Shown: one piece after another, positions 39,153 to 48,477 of the stretch
Position numbering within the stretch: the first letter of the stretch is position 1
Layout: every line of letters starts with the position of its first letter
From: UBA1672 sp964351365
GTDB taxonomy: Bacteria > Pseudomonadota > Alphaproteobacteria > Micavibrionales > Micavibrionaceae
Reading direction: 5' to 3'
Length of the DNA: 64,000 nt
Assembly (NCBI GenBank): GCA_964351365.1
Contig: CAYGNP010000004.1
Coordinates: 62,001 to 126,000, forward strand
The notes under the pieces: model-generated
Databases searched by the model: none
What the model saw: only the letters and a program-made list of their open reading frames with translations
What the model was told of the DNA's origin: nothing
Made by a program: the position numbers and the translations under genes

Positions 39153-41492
39153 ATGTTAATTAGATTAGGCCGCGCAGGAATAGCAAACGGCAACCTCACC
39201 CCACCATCAGCCATTCCCGAAACCGCTTCTGCCCCATCTGCGATATCAAATCTCGCCGCTGGCACACCGGGCGAGACATCAATGCCCCTTACATGGTCTG
39301 CGCCCGAGGCAAATGGTTCGGCGATTACGGATTATGTTGTTGAATATAAAACAAGCGCAGCGGGCAGTTATACAACCTTCTCTGACGGGACAAGTGCCAC
39401 AACAGGGGCGACTGTTACTGGTTTGACCGCAGACACAGAATATAATTTCAGGGTTGCGGCTGTAAATGGTGAGGGAACGGGAGCGTATTCAAACGTGGTC
39501 ACGGCGACAACGGCGGCCATCTCCCTCATACTCGAACCGCCTGTATCCTCTGACATTCTGGCTGACGCGTTTTATGCCTACGGGTTTTCCCGTCTGGTGC
39601 ACGGCTATACAGGCAACACAGTGCGCTTGAAACGCCTATCCGATAACGCCGAGGCAGATTTCGGCTTTGACAGTATCGGGGCGTTTGACGAGGATGCCGT
39701 TGTCACATGGGCAGCCGGAGCAAGCGTTGATGTGGTGCACTATAAAGACCAGATGGGAAGCGCAGATGTATTCCCTGCGGTCGGCCAAGTCTCCTATCTC
39801 GTTTCCGGCGTTGTGCAGCGTTTCGGAACAGACTTTAACACATCAACCGCAGCCCTAACGCGCAGCACAAGCAATGGCGGGGTTGGCGCAGACCTTGGCA
39901 GCGAGCGCGGATATCTTGCCACAAGCAACTTAACACTTGATGCATCCGGCGGGCTTGAGGTGCACATGCTTTGGAGCCATAACGAGCGCAAGACCTCTAA
40001 TGCCTCTGATCCTCTAGGAGGCAATCAGGACGATGAATATATCTTCACATACGGCCATAGCGAGAATTATTATGTGCGCCATGCCGTAGGGCGCGGGTCA
40101 TCCATTGATGAAACACGCGTCAAGATTTTAACAAATACCAACCAGCTCTTTAAAGGCGGCGCGTATAAACAAAACGCGCAGTTTGTGGCCTCGACAGGAT
40201 ATAACGGAACAACCTACGGCATGTATGCGCGCGGGGAAAAAATAACCAACGGAACCATGAACGCCGCGAGTAACACAGGAATTTTAGCAGGTGATCTGGA
40301 TGATGGACGATTGATTGTGGGTAATACCTTTACCGGCACATCGGGCAATCTTCGCACAAGTGATTTCATGAACGGCATATTCGGCGGTATCATCCTGACC
40401 GGGGTATTGACCGACCTTGAACGCTTTACCTTACAAGCCAAACTAAGCGCAATCGGGCAGCAACATCGCATCGCAACCGAGGCAACGATATCCGGCTACT
40501 TCGATGAAATATTCCTGATGAAAAACACCAACGGCACAACGGGGCTTCTGGCTGGGGAGAAGGCTCAATCATCCCTGCAATTCAACATATCAACCGGAAC
40601 GCCAAGCTTTACGTTTAACCGCGCGCATGAAAAAGTGGGCTTGGTTGGTGTTTATGCCGATGATGATGATAATTTTGATAACGGCTTTAAGGCCACAAAC
40701 ACTTTCTATTCCGGTGTAACCAGCGGAACGGTTATGGGCGTTTTCATGCTTGATGACACGGGGAATAACGCCTCCTACAGCAACAGCCTCGCCACGCACT
40801 TCGTTCAAGGCACAGGAAGCGAGCTTGGCACATCAAACGATCCGCGATCATTGGCAATCGGTTTTGATCATGGCGAGCTTGCCTTTGAAAGCCGTATGCA
40901 TGTTGATCGTGATGATGATACGCTGATCGGGCGGCGCAAAAAAGCAGATGAAACCCTCTTTGATTATGACGGGGTGAACCAGCCCAAAGGGAAGTACAAT
41001 TTCAAAACATCACACCGTGATTTTACCTATACGGGCGAGACAATCGACAGCTATGCGTTCACCGAGGCCACATGGAAGAATGTTGACGGCTCCGCGCCCT
41101 ATCTTCTGGATGCGCCCACGGGGGCGGACACACCTGAAAATGCCTCTTTTTCCAAAAAGGTTGGTGTTCTTTTAACGCAGATTGCGACATTCGAAGCGCC
41201 AAGCGGCTATGACCGGGCAGACAGCTATGCCACGCGCAAAGCTGCCCGGCTTGACGCAACCAGCAAATCTTATGCTTTTGCGGGGTTAATGCCCCTTGGC
41301 CATGAGGATGGCGCGGTAGCGATTAACCCGAATGCCGGGGTTGTTGATAGCGCGGATAACAGTTACATCATGACGCAAAATTACCAGCTTGCCTTCAAGG
41401 GAACGCGCTTCATGATTGGCCTGTCTACGGATGTCCTGACACAGGCGCAAATCGAAGAGGTTCACATTAATAGTTATAAACTCTTAACATAA
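39153..41492 (+). CDS. Fibronectin type III domain protein, phage tail-like
   Basis: This is a 779-residue protein. The start at 39153 is fixed by AAGGAG eight bases upstream. Residues ~35-115 are one FN3 domain (ISNLAAGTPGETSMPLTWSAP, then TDYVVEYKTS, and LTADTEYNFRVAAVNGEG). The remaining ~660 residues are beta-rich with repeated Thr/Gly/Asn and no motif I can name. They resemble tail-fibre or lectin-like regions (for example RRKKADETLFDYDGVN). There is no signal peptide. It lies alone between tRNA-Pro and rplM with its own promoter and leader terminator. It is probably of mobile or phage origin, but no other phage gene is present. Confidence 0.8.
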   Translation: MLIRLGRAGIANGNLTPPSAIPETASAPSAISNLAAGTPGETSMPLTWSAPEANGSAITDYVVEYKTSAAGSYTTFSDGTSATTGATVTGLTADTEYNFRVAAVNGEGTGAYSNVVTATTAAISLILEPPVSSDILADAFYAYGFSRLVHGYTGNTVRLKRLSDNAEADFGFDSIGAFDEDAVVTWAAGASVDVVHYKDQMGSADVFPAVGQVSYLVSGVVQRFGTDFNTSTAALTRSTSNGGVGADLGSERGYLATSNLTLDASGGLEVHMLWSHNERKTSNASDPLGGNQDDEYIFTYGHSENYYVRHAVGRGSSIDETRVKILTNTNQLFKGGAYKQNAQFVASTGYNGTTYGMYARGEKITNGTMNAASNTGILAGDLDDGRLIVGNTFTGTSGNLRTSDFMNGIFGGIILTGVLTDLERFTLQAKLSAIGQQHRIATEATISGYFDEIFLMKNTNGTTGLLAGEKAQSSLQFNISTGTPSFTFNRAHEKVGLVGVYADDDDNFDNGFKATNTFYSGVTSGTVMGVFMLDDTGNNASYSNSLATHFVQGTGSELGTSNDPRSLAIGFDHGELAFESRMHVDRDDDTLIGRRKKADETLFDYDGVNQPKGKYNFKTSHRDFTYTGETIDSYAFTEATWKNVDGSAPYLLDAPTGADTPENASFSKKVGVLLTQIATFEAPSGYDRADSYATRKAARLDATSKSYAFAGLMPLGHEDGAVAINPNAGVVDSADNSYIMTQNYQLAFKGTRFMIGLSTDVLTQAQIEEVHINSYKLLT

Positions 41493-41543
41493 AGGTATAA
41501 TAATACCGCAACAATAATGAACTGTTTTTATTGCATAAATTTG

Positions 41544-41572
41544 TTGACACGTCCCATAATTTTCTTCATAAA
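41544..41572 (+). promoter_or_regulatory. Predicted promoter of rplM-rpsI
   Basis: TTGACA (41544-41549), a perfect -35, is followed 17 bases later by CATAAA (41567-41572), a weaker -10. The start codon of rplM is 35 bases further on. Confidence 0.6.
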
Positions 41573-41606
41573 GCATCATCTTTAAGAAAAGAATAGAGCA
41601 TAAAAG

Positions 41607-42065
41607 ATGAAAACATATTCAGCAAAAGCGGCGGAAGTCGACAAAAAATGGATCATTATTGACGCCCAGGGCGTTGTTCTTGGTCGCCTGGCAAGCATTA
41701 TCGCCCTGCGTCTGCGCGGCAAGCATAAGCCGGAATTTACACCTCATGTTGATTGTGGCGATAACGTCATTGTCATCAACGCGGAAAAAGTTCACCTGAC
41801 CGGCCGCAAGCGTGAAAACGATGTATTCTACTGGCACACCGGTTATCCGGGTGGTATCAAGCAACGCACAAAAGCGCAAACCCTTGATGGAAAGCACCCC
41901 GAGCGCGTAATCGAAAAAGCCGTTGAGCGTATGCTTCCAAACGGCCCGCTCGGACGTCAGGTTTTCAAAAACATGCGTGTATACGCTGGTGATAAGCATC
42001 CTCACGAGGCACAACAGCCTGAAGTTTTGGACGTAGCCGCAATGAACGCAAAGAATAAGAGATAG
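41607..42065 (+). CDS. rplM: 50S ribosomal protein L13
   Basis: L13 is an early-assembling large-subunit protein. The start MKTYSAKAAEVDKKWIIIDA and the core LGRLASIIALRLRGKHKPEFTPHVDCGD are standard. The signature region ERVIEKAVERMLPNGPLGRQVFKNMRVYAG is intact. It is 152 residues and is followed by rpsI after 8 bases, the usual pairing. Confidence 0.98.
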   Translation: MKTYSAKAAEVDKKWIIIDAQGVVLGRLASIIALRLRGKHKPEFTPHVDCGDNVIVINAEKVHLTGRKRENDVFYWHTGYPGGIKQRTKAQTLDGKHPERVIEKAVERMLPNGPLGRQVFKNMRVYAGDKHPHEAQQPEVLDVAAMNAKNKR

Positions 42066-42073
42066 GAACCATC

Positions 42074-42637
42074 ATGGCTGATAAAAAAGACACAAAAGTG
42101 ACCAAAGACACAAAAACCAAAAAACCAAAGACAGAAGAGACTGTAAAAGACCTTAAAGATATCGGCGCAGCCGTATCTGATAGCGCAGTATCCTCTGAAG
42201 GTTCAGCAGAAAAATCTGTTCAAGCCAAAAAAGAGCCAAAAATTGATGATAAAGGCCGCTCTTATGCAACAGGTCGCCGCAAGGACGCGGTTGCCCGTGT
42301 ATGGATCAAGCCTGGCTCGGGCAAGGTTGTTGTAAATGGCAAGGAACAGAATATATATTTCACGCGCCACACGCACCGCCTGATTTTAAACCAGCCCTTC
42401 CTGATCGTTGACCGCGTCGGTAAGTTCGATGTGATTTGCACCGTCAAGGGCGGCGGCTTATCCGGGCAGGCTGGCGCTGTGCGTCACGGAATCTCGCGCG
42501 CGCTCGAAAATTTTGAGCCGACACTTAGACCGTCCCTGAAAAAGGCCGGCATGATGACCCGTGATGACCGTATCGTCGAACGCAAAAAAGTCGGTAAGCA
42601 CAAGGCTCGCCGCACCAAGCAGTGGGCGAAACGCTAA
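42074..42637 (+). CDS. rpsI: 30S ribosomal protein S9 with N-terminal extension
   Basis: This is the small-subunit protein whose C-terminal Lys/Arg tail reaches the P-site tRNA. The conserved body starts at YATGRRKDAVARVWIKPGSGK (about residue 64) and ends in VERKKVGKHKARRTKQWAKR with the C-terminal Arg. The first ~60 residues are a Lys/Asp/Thr-rich, low-complexity extension absent from E. coli S9 (130 aa). Similar extensions occur in some Alphaproteobacteria. A terminator follows at 42648. Confidence 0.97.
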   Translation: MADKKDTKVTKDTKTKKPKTEETVKDLKDIGAAVSDSAVSSEGSAEKSVQAKKEPKIDDKGRSYATGRRKDAVARVWIKPGSGKVVVNGKEQNIYFTRHTHRLILNQPFLIVDRVGKFDVICTVKGGGLSGQAGAVRHGISRALENFEPTLRPSLKKAGMMTRDDRIVERKKVGKHKARRTKQWAKR

Positions 42638-42647
42638 AACAATCTCC

Positions 42648-42670
42648 ATCCCCGCGAAAGCGGGGATTTT
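42648..42670 (+). terminator. Rho-independent terminator after rpsI
   Basis: There is a perfect eight-base stem ATCCCCGC / GCGGGGAT capped by a GAAA tetraloop, followed by a short T-run. It lies 10 bases beyond the rpsI stop and 17 bases before the next ATG, so some readthrough into the carbonic anhydrase gene is possible. Confidence 0.75.
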
Positions 42671-42686
42671 CATATGCAGGAAAATC

Positions 42687-43214
42687 ATGCAGCCGATAAT
42701 ATTGCCATATAAAAATATCCAGCCGAAAATCCACGACAGCGCCTTCATCGCGCCCGGTGCTTGCATCATTGGCGATGTTGAAATTGGTGAGAACGCAAAT
42801 ATCTGGTACGGATGCGTCCTGCGCGGAGATGTCAACGACATCAAAATCGGCAAGAATACCAACATTCAGGACGGAACAATCATTCACGTCACCACGGATG
42901 TTTCAGGAACCTATATCGGCGAGAGCGTAACCGTTGGCCATAACGCGATACTTCATGCCTGCACCGTGCATGATTTCGGCTTTGTTGGCATGGGCGCCTG
43001 CGTGATGGATAACGCCGTGATTGAAAGCAATGCCATGCTCGCCGCCGGCGCACTGCTCACCCCGAACAAACATATCCCCTCCGGCCAGCTTTGGGCGGGA
43101 TCGCCTGCAAAATATATGCGGGATTTGACACAAAAGGAATTGGACTATATCAAATGGTCTGCCCCGCATTATGTCGAGTTGGGGCAGGAGCATAAAAAAG
43201 CGATTAAGCCTTAA
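42687..43214 (+). CDS. Gamma-class carbonic anhydrase family protein
   Basis: This is a 175-residue left-handed beta-helix protein of the gamma-CA/YrdA group. Hexapeptide repeats run through IIGDVEIGENANIWYGCVLRGDV and ACVMDNAVIESNAMLAAGALL. Likely zinc ligands are the His of GTIIHVTTD and the two His of VTVGHNAILHAC. The start at 42687 is supported by AGGAAA; an upstream in-frame extension overlaps rpsI. Family members include true carbonic anhydrases and inactive or other-ligand proteins, so activity is not certain. It overlaps phaC by 11 bases at the 3' ends. Confidence 0.9.
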   Translation: MQPIILPYKNIQPKIHDSAFIAPGACIIGDVEIGENANIWYGCVLRGDVNDIKIGKNTNIQDGTIIHVTTDVSGTYIGESVTVGHNAILHACTVHDFGFVGMGACVMDNAVIESNAMLAAGALLTPNKHIPSGQLWAGSPAKYMRDLTQKELDYIKWSAPHYVELGQEHKKAIKP

Positions 43215-45021
43215 ACCGCACGTAGCTGCCTGGCGCAGGCTCGATACTATCCTTAATCGCGCGCGACGTGACCATCTCCCCGCCATGCGGCGCAAGCCAT
43301 TTCCCCCAATACGGCCACCACGAGCCTTCATGCTGCTTGGCGCCCGCTAGCCATGAATCAGAATCTATCCCTAATATATCATTCACCCAGTGACAATATT
43401 TATCCTTACCCGGCGGGTTCACAACCCCTGAGATATGCCCCGATGCCGCAAGCGTAAAGCGTTTATCCTTGCTCCCCACCAACTGCGCGCCCTTATAGGT
43501 CGCCCCCCACGGCGCAATATGATCTTCTTTGGTTGAGATAAAGTGGCATGGCGTTTTTATCTTAGCCAGATCAATCGGCGTATTATTCATGCTAATCCCG
43601 CCTGCCTGCGTCAGCTTGTTGTCACGGTACATATTGCGCAGATAAAAACGGTGCATCGCCGAGGGCATATTCGTGCAATCATCATTCCAATACAGCAAGT
43701 CAAAGGGAAACGGATCTTTCCCCATCAGGTAATTATTCACCACAAATGACCAGATCAAATCATTCGAGCGCATCAGACTGAACGTCTTCTGGAGCTGCTT
43801 GCCTGAGAGCACACCCTTTTCATTCATCATCTCTTCCAGATAATCAAGCTGCTCATCATCCAGAAACAGCTTCATATCCCCCGCCTGATCAAAATCCAGC
43901 AGCGTGGTTAAAAATGTTGCGCTTTTAATGCGTTTATCCTGCTTATGCTGCGCAAGATAGGCAAGAGTAATCGCAAGCAGCGTCCCGCCAAGACAATAGC
44001 CGACAACGTTGGTCTGCGCCTCGCCTGTCGCTTTCTCGATCTGCGTCAGCGCATCAATCATCCCTTCATTCATATAGTCTTCGAAGGTTTTTTTCGCCAA
44101 AGTCTGATCCGGATTCACCCAGGAAATCGTAAACACCGTATGCCCTTGCTGCACGGCCCATTCAATCAGCGAGCGTCCCGCCCGTAAATCCAGGATGTAA
44201 TATTTGTTAATCCATGGCGGCACAATGAGAAGAGGAGTTTTGTGCACCTCCGCCGTTTGCGGCTCATATTGAATAAGCTGCAGCAAATCATTCTGATAAA
44301 TAACCTGACCCGGCGTTACCGCAATATTTTCCCCGAGCTTAAACGCGTCATAATTGGTCGTGGTAATACTGAGATCACCTTTCCCGCGCTCCAGATCCTT
44401 CATCAGATTTTCAAAACCCTTCACAAGGTTTTCACCCCCCGTGCGCAGCGTTTCATCCAGAACTTCGGGGTTGGTCATGATAAAATTCGTCGGCGAGAGC
44501 GCATCGGTAAAAAGCTTGGTCTGAAAGCGCAGCTTTTCCTTCTGCCCTGGCGCAAGCCCCTCAACATCCATCACTGAGCGCTCAAGCTGTTTGCATGCCA
44601 GAAGATAGGATTGCTTGATAAAGCTGAACAGCGCACTTTTCTGCCATGTATCTGCGCGAAAACGCCGGTCATTGGGATCAGAATCAACAACCGGATTAGA
44701 CGTGTCACCCATAAAATTACGTGCGCTATCCGTCCATAAATTCATCCAGTCCTGCATGAACTCGGCCTGAATTTCAAAAAACTTCTCCGGGTTTTGGGTG
44801 ATTTGATCAAGATAATCCAAATAGCTTGCGCGGATATTCATCGGATCAAAATTAAACGAGCCGATTTCATCGACAATATCCCGCGAGCCGAATTTCTCCA
44901 TATATTCACGAAAAAGTGGCTGCGCCTTGTCATACGCATCCATCAAGGCTTTTGTCAAAGCAACGGGATCAGGCATCTTGAATGTCTCTTCAGGCGGAGT
45001 CTTCATGTTTGTGTGTGTCAT
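43204..45021 (-). CDS. phaC: Class I poly(3-hydroxyalkanoate) synthase
   Basis: PhaC polymerises 3-hydroxyacyl-CoA into storage polyester granules. This 605-residue protein has the class I layout: an N-terminal region (~200 residues), then an alpha/beta-hydrolase domain with the lipase-like box GYCLGGTL (catalytic Cys), the Asp of STKEDHIAPWGATYKGA, and the His of LAASGHISGVVNPPGK. The fold-entry PLLIVPPWINKYYILDLR and WAVQQGHTVFTISWVNPD are highly conserved. No phasin or PhaA/B genes are next to it. It diverges from hom. Confidence 0.96.
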   Translation of the reverse strand: MTHTNMKTPPEETFKMPDPVALTKALMDAYDKAQPLFREYMEKFGSRDIVDEIGSFNFDPMNIRASYLDYLDQITQNPEKFFEIQAEFMQDWMNLWTDSARNFMGDTSNPVVDSDPNDRRFRADTWQKSALFSFIKQSYLLACKQLERSVMDVEGLAPGQKEKLRFQTKLFTDALSPTNFIMTNPEVLDETLRTGGENLVKGFENLMKDLERGKGDLSITTTNYDAFKLGENIAVTPGQVIYQNDLLQLIQYEPQTAEVHKTPLLIVPPWINKYYILDLRAGRSLIEWAVQQGHTVFTISWVNPDQTLAKKTFEDYMNEGMIDALTQIEKATGEAQTNVVGYCLGGTLLAITLAYLAQHKQDKRIKSATFLTTLLDFDQAGDMKLFLDDEQLDYLEEMMNEKGVLSGKQLQKTFSLMRSNDLIWSFVVNNYLMGKDPFPFDLLYWNDDCTNMPSAMHRFYLRNMYRDNKLTQAGGISMNNTPIDLAKIKTPCHFISTKEDHIAPWGATYKGAQLVGSKDKRFTLAASGHISGVVNPPGKDKYCHWVNDILGIDSDSWLAGAKQHEGSWWPYWGKWLAPHGGEMVTSRAIKDSIEPAPGSYVRFKA

Positions 45022-45109
45022 AATTGCGAATTGCGATCTTGCATGAGAGATAAAATACAGCTATGACCTTTATCATTATTTTGCAAAGGTTACAAAGAGT
45101 TTTAAAAAA

Positions 45110-46402
45110 ATGAGTACTCCATTTCGCATTGGAATCGCCGGATTAGGAACAGTCGGCGCAGGCGTGGTTAAACTATTAACGCAAAATGCTGACCTTATTG
45201 CTGCGCGTGCAGGCCGTCCGGTTGAAATTAAATGCATCTCCGCCCGCAGCAAAAATAAGGATCGCGGCGTTGACCTTACTGCATACGATTGGATTGATAA
45301 GCCAATGGATATGGCGACATACACAGGGCTTGATGCAATCATTGAGATGATCGGAGGATCAGAAGGCGATGCTGCCAATCTTGTGACTGCCGCTCTTGAT
45401 AATGGCGTTCACGTTGTCACGGCCAACAAGGCACTTCTGGCGCATCATGGTTATGAGCTCGCACTCAAGGCAGAAGAAAAAGGCGTCTCGCTGGCCTACG
45501 AAGCCGCCGTTGCCGGGGGTATCCCAATCATCAAGGCGATGCGCGAGGGATTAGCCGCAAATAATTTCTCAGCCGTTTACGGCATTCTGAACGGAACCTG
45601 TAACTATATCTTGACCATGATGCGTGAAACCGGTCGCGACTTCGAAGATGTTCTGGCCGAAGCGCAACAGCTTGGCTACGCCGAAGCCGACCCCAGCTTT
45701 GATGTTGACGGCATCGATGCCGCGCACAAGCTCTGCCTGCTAACAGCGCTGGCTTTCGGTGTCAAACCTGATTTTGAGAATATCCAGATCACAGGCATCC
45801 GCCATATCAACGCCACAGATATTACCTTTGCCACAGAATTTGGCTACCGTATCAAACTTCTGGGCATTACCCGGAAAAAAAACGGAAAGATCATGCAGGT
45901 GCTAGAGCCCTGCCTTGTCCCAATCGGATCACCTCTGGGAATAATTGAGGATGTATACAACGCCGTTTATGTTGAGGGGGATTTTGTCGAAACGCCATTG
46001 CTGACCGGCAAGGGTGCAGGAGAAGGCCCCACAGCCTCTGCCGTTGTGGCGGATATTATCGATCTGGTGCGCGGCATTAAAATACCAACATTCGGTATAC
46101 CCGCCTCGAAGCTTGAAAATGCACAGTGGATGGATATAGGCGATACAAAATCACGGTACTATATGCGTCTGGATGTAATTGACCAGCCGGGCGTTATCGC
46201 CGATGTAACCGCAATATTAAAAGAGCTGAACATCTCTATCGAAAGTATGGTTCAGCATGGCCGCTCTCCGGGGCAATCCGTGCATGTTGTAATTACAACC
46301 CACGAAACATCGGATAATGCGATGCTTACGGCGGCGAAAATGATCGAAAATTTGGAGACAACAACCGAAAAACCGTGTTTAATCCCGATTGAGGAGTTAT
46401 AA
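45110..46402 (+). CDS. hom: Homoserine dehydrogenase
   Basis: This is the NAD(P)-dependent reduction of aspartate semialdehyde to homoserine, leading to Met and Thr. The N-terminal Rossmann motif is GIAGLGTVGAGVVKLL, and the catalytic block includes AYEAAVAGGIPIIKAMREGL and GILNGTCNYILTMM. A C-terminal ACT domain (YYMRLDVIDQPGVIADVTAILKELNISIESM) gives feedback control. The 430-residue length is normal for the monofunctional enzyme. It is 8 bases before glpX. Confidence 0.97.
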   Translation: MSTPFRIGIAGLGTVGAGVVKLLTQNADLIAARAGRPVEIKCISARSKNKDRGVDLTAYDWIDKPMDMATYTGLDAIIEMIGGSEGDAANLVTAALDNGVHVVTANKALLAHHGYELALKAEEKGVSLAYEAAVAGGIPIIKAMREGLAANNFSAVYGILNGTCNYILTMMRETGRDFEDVLAEAQQLGYAEADPSFDVDGIDAAHKLCLLTALAFGVKPDFENIQITGIRHINATDITFATEFGYRIKLLGITRKKNGKIMQVLEPCLVPIGSPLGIIEDVYNAVYVEGDFVETPLLTGKGAGEGPTASAVVADIIDLVRGIKIPTFGIPASKLENAQWMDIGDTKSRYYMRLDVIDQPGVIADVTAILKELNISIESMVQHGRSPGQSVHVVITTHETSDNAMLTAAKMIENLETTTEKPCLIPIEEL

Positions 46403-46410
46403 AAAAAATC

Positions 46411-47421
46411 ATGAAAGCAAAAAAGATGGATGTATTACCACAGCCGAATTTTATGGACCGCAATCTTGCCCTTGAGCTTGCGCGTGTCACTGAAGCTGCC
46501 GCGCTGGCCGCATCAAGGTTGGTCGGACGGGGGGACAAGGTCGCCGCCGATCAGGTCGCCGTGGATGCAATGCGCGACGCGCTGAATTCACTGCATATCC
46601 GTGGCCGCGTGGTGATCGGGGAGGGGGAACGCGACGAAGCCCCCATGCTCTATATCGGCGAAGAAGTGGGCGATGGCAAAGGCCCACGCGTCGATATCGC
46701 CCTTGACCCGCTGGAGGGCACGGATATCACAGCCGCAGGCGGCCCAAACGCGCTCGCCGTTGTCGCCATGACCGATGAGGGCGGATTCCTGAACGCCCCG
46801 GATGTGTATATGGATAAAATCGCCATTGGCCCGGGCCTGAACCCGAAGATACTTGATCTGGACGCTCCCATTGCGGATGTGCTGGCAAGTCTTGCCAAAG
46901 AAAAAGATGGAACCATCGAAGAGCTTATGGTGTGTATCCTTGATCGCCCGCGCCACAAGGATCTGATCGCCAGTGTCCGCGCATCCGGCGCAAGAATTAC
47001 CCTGATCGGCGATGGAGACGTCAGCGCCGTAATCGCAACCTCAGAGCCAGACACAGGCATTGACCTCTATGTTGGCTCCGGCGGCGCGCCAGAGGGCGTT
47101 TTGGCTGCTGCTGCGCTGCAATGTATTGGCGGATCAATGCTGGGGCGCCTGATCTTCCGCAATGATGATGAGCGCGCAAGGGCTGAGCGCTGGGGCATCA
47201 CTGATCTGAAGAAAATTTACACCACAGATGATCTGGCCAAGGGCGATAACGTCATGTTCGCCGCCACAGGCGTAACCGATGGCACCATGCTGCGGGGCGT
47301 TCGCCGCTATCCGGGCGGAGCCAAGACATCCACCATCGTTATGCGCTCCAAATCGGGAACAGTGCGCCGCATCGAGGCCACCCACAACTTCAAACGCAAA
47401 ACCTGGGTGAAATCGATTTAG
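46411..47421 (+). CDS. glpX: Fructose-1,6-bisphosphatase, class II
   Basis: GlpX hydrolyses fructose 1,6-bisphosphate in gluconeogenesis. The metal and substrate motifs are GEGERDEAPMLYIGEEVG, VDIALDPLEGTDITAAGG (the DPLEGT Li-sensitive phosphatase motif) and DLYVGSGGAPEGVLAAAALQ. It is 336 residues. The pairing with hom recurs in Alphaproteobacteria and may be only transcriptional. Confidence 0.96.
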   Translation: MKAKKMDVLPQPNFMDRNLALELARVTEAAALAASRLVGRGDKVAADQVAVDAMRDALNSLHIRGRVVIGEGERDEAPMLYIGEEVGDGKGPRVDIALDPLEGTDITAAGGPNALAVVAMTDEGGFLNAPDVYMDKIAIGPGLNPKILDLDAPIADVLASLAKEKDGTIEELMVCILDRPRHKDLIASVRASGARITLIGDGDVSAVIATSEPDTGIDLYVGSGGAPEGVLAAAALQCIGGSMLGRLIFRNDDERARAERWGITDLKKIYTTDDLAKGDNVMFAATGVTDGTMLRGVRRYPGGAKTSTIVMRSKSGTVRRIEATHNFKRKTWVKSI

Positions 47422-47464
47422 AAATTTGACTAATCCCCCTGAATACCATAAGATTAGAACGTAA

Positions 47465-47767
47465 ATGATTTTAGCGCCTTTGACAGACGAAACCGCCGTC
47501 GAGCTGATTATGAACGAAAGCGGTGCAGCGATGCTGCTCTACAAAGGGAAGCTGAAACAAAATTATGAATGGGTTCAATATGATGAACAAGCCCGCGCCC
47601 TCCAGTTTATAACCGAAGAGGGGGCAACGCAGGAGTTAGGGATGTACATCCACGAACCATTTCATACGTATTTTAAAAAGTCTAAAGAATTATCGATTGT
47701 AACGGTAAACGAACAAAAAATCTGCGACGGCGCAGTAACGGTGAATTTTATAAGATTGGTTGGGTAA
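47465..47767 (+). CDS. Hypothetical protein (100 residues)
   Basis: This is an unrecognised soluble protein with alternating charged and hydrophobic residues, such as TDETAVELIMNESGAAMLLYKGKLKQNYEWVQYDEQARALQF. It could be a beta-rich fold. There is no signal peptide, membrane segment or cysteine-rich motif apart from one CDG. The start has no clear Shine-Dalgarno. The next gene begins 1 base after its stop, so the two are probably translated together. Confidence 0.6.
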   Translation: MILAPLTDETAVELIMNESGAAMLLYKGKLKQNYEWVQYDEQARALQFITEEGATQELGMYIHEPFHTYFKKSKELSIVTVNEQKICDGAVTVNFIRLVG

Positions 47768-47768
47768 A

Positions 47769-48446
47769 ATGGCATTAACAGTTGGTGAATTAGCAGAAAT
47801 TTCTCGTGATCGCACAGTTGGTGCGCAAGAAATTGCAGAACTAAAAGCTGGTGGTACCTTTGTTCAGCGCACGGGTTTGGGCCTCGATGAGGCGGGCGCA
47901 AAGCAGCTTGCGGAAGATGTGGAACATGTTGTAAACACCCATTTCAGTGGTGATGTCTATCAGGCAATGGCCTTCTTCAAACAACATGGCAGCGACCCAA
48001 GGTTCGCAAATCAGGATTTTCACACATTTGCCCGCAGCGAAGGGTTGGGCAGAATTATTGAATCCTTGCGCGGCCAAGCCCCCGCTGCGGCGCAAGCGCC
48101 TGAAGCAGGCGCCGAACCATCTGCAACGGCAGAAGCCAAAGGCCGTGAAGGGATGAAAGGAATAATGGCTCTCTTCAATGATCAGGCTTTTTTAAAAGCG
48201 TTTGAATCAGGCGATATTTTAAAAATGATTCAGGCTTTTTTATCTGCATTAACTGGCAAAGAAGTTGCAATGGGCAATCAACCCGGCGCATTTGACGGCG
48301 TCAGAACGCCCGATGGCACACCCGTCGCCGCGGACAGAACGCAGATTGACCCCGCAACCGGCCAGCCAGTTGCAGCCACACCAGCAGAGACGCCGGAACC
48401 TGGTGCACCCGGTGTTACGACTACGCAGCTCGCTATGGCAAGGTGA
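47769..48446 (+). CDS. Hypothetical protein with Ala/Pro-rich low-complexity regions
   Basis: This is a 225-residue protein I do not recognise. Residues 1-100 are helical (GAQEIAELKAGGTFVQRTGLGLDEAGAK, then VYQAMAFFKQHGSDPRF). Residues ~105-125 are Ala/Pro/Glu-rich and probably disordered. A second helical patch (KGIMALFNDQAFLKAFESGDILKMIQAFLSAL) follows, and the C-terminal ~60 residues are a Pro/Thr/Ala-rich tail. The likely start is ATG 47769, one base after the upstream stop. It lies 31 bases before recJ. Confidence 0.6.
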   Translation: MALTVGELAEISRDRTVGAQEIAELKAGGTFVQRTGLGLDEAGAKQLAEDVEHVVNTHFSGDVYQAMAFFKQHGSDPRFANQDFHTFARSEGLGRIIESLRGQAPAAAQAPEAGAEPSATAEAKGREGMKGIMALFNDQAFLKAFESGDILKMIQAFLSALTGKEVAMGNQPGAFDGVRTPDGTPVAADRTQIDPATGQPVAATPAETPEPGAPGVTTTQLAMAR

Positions 48447-48477
48447 CACGGCCCATGCGAATCAGATAAGATGACGC

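Noticed and set aside
39153..41492. Complete prophage around the FN3 gene
   Set aside because: No integrase, capsid, terminase or lysis gene is present on either side, only a single tail-like gene.
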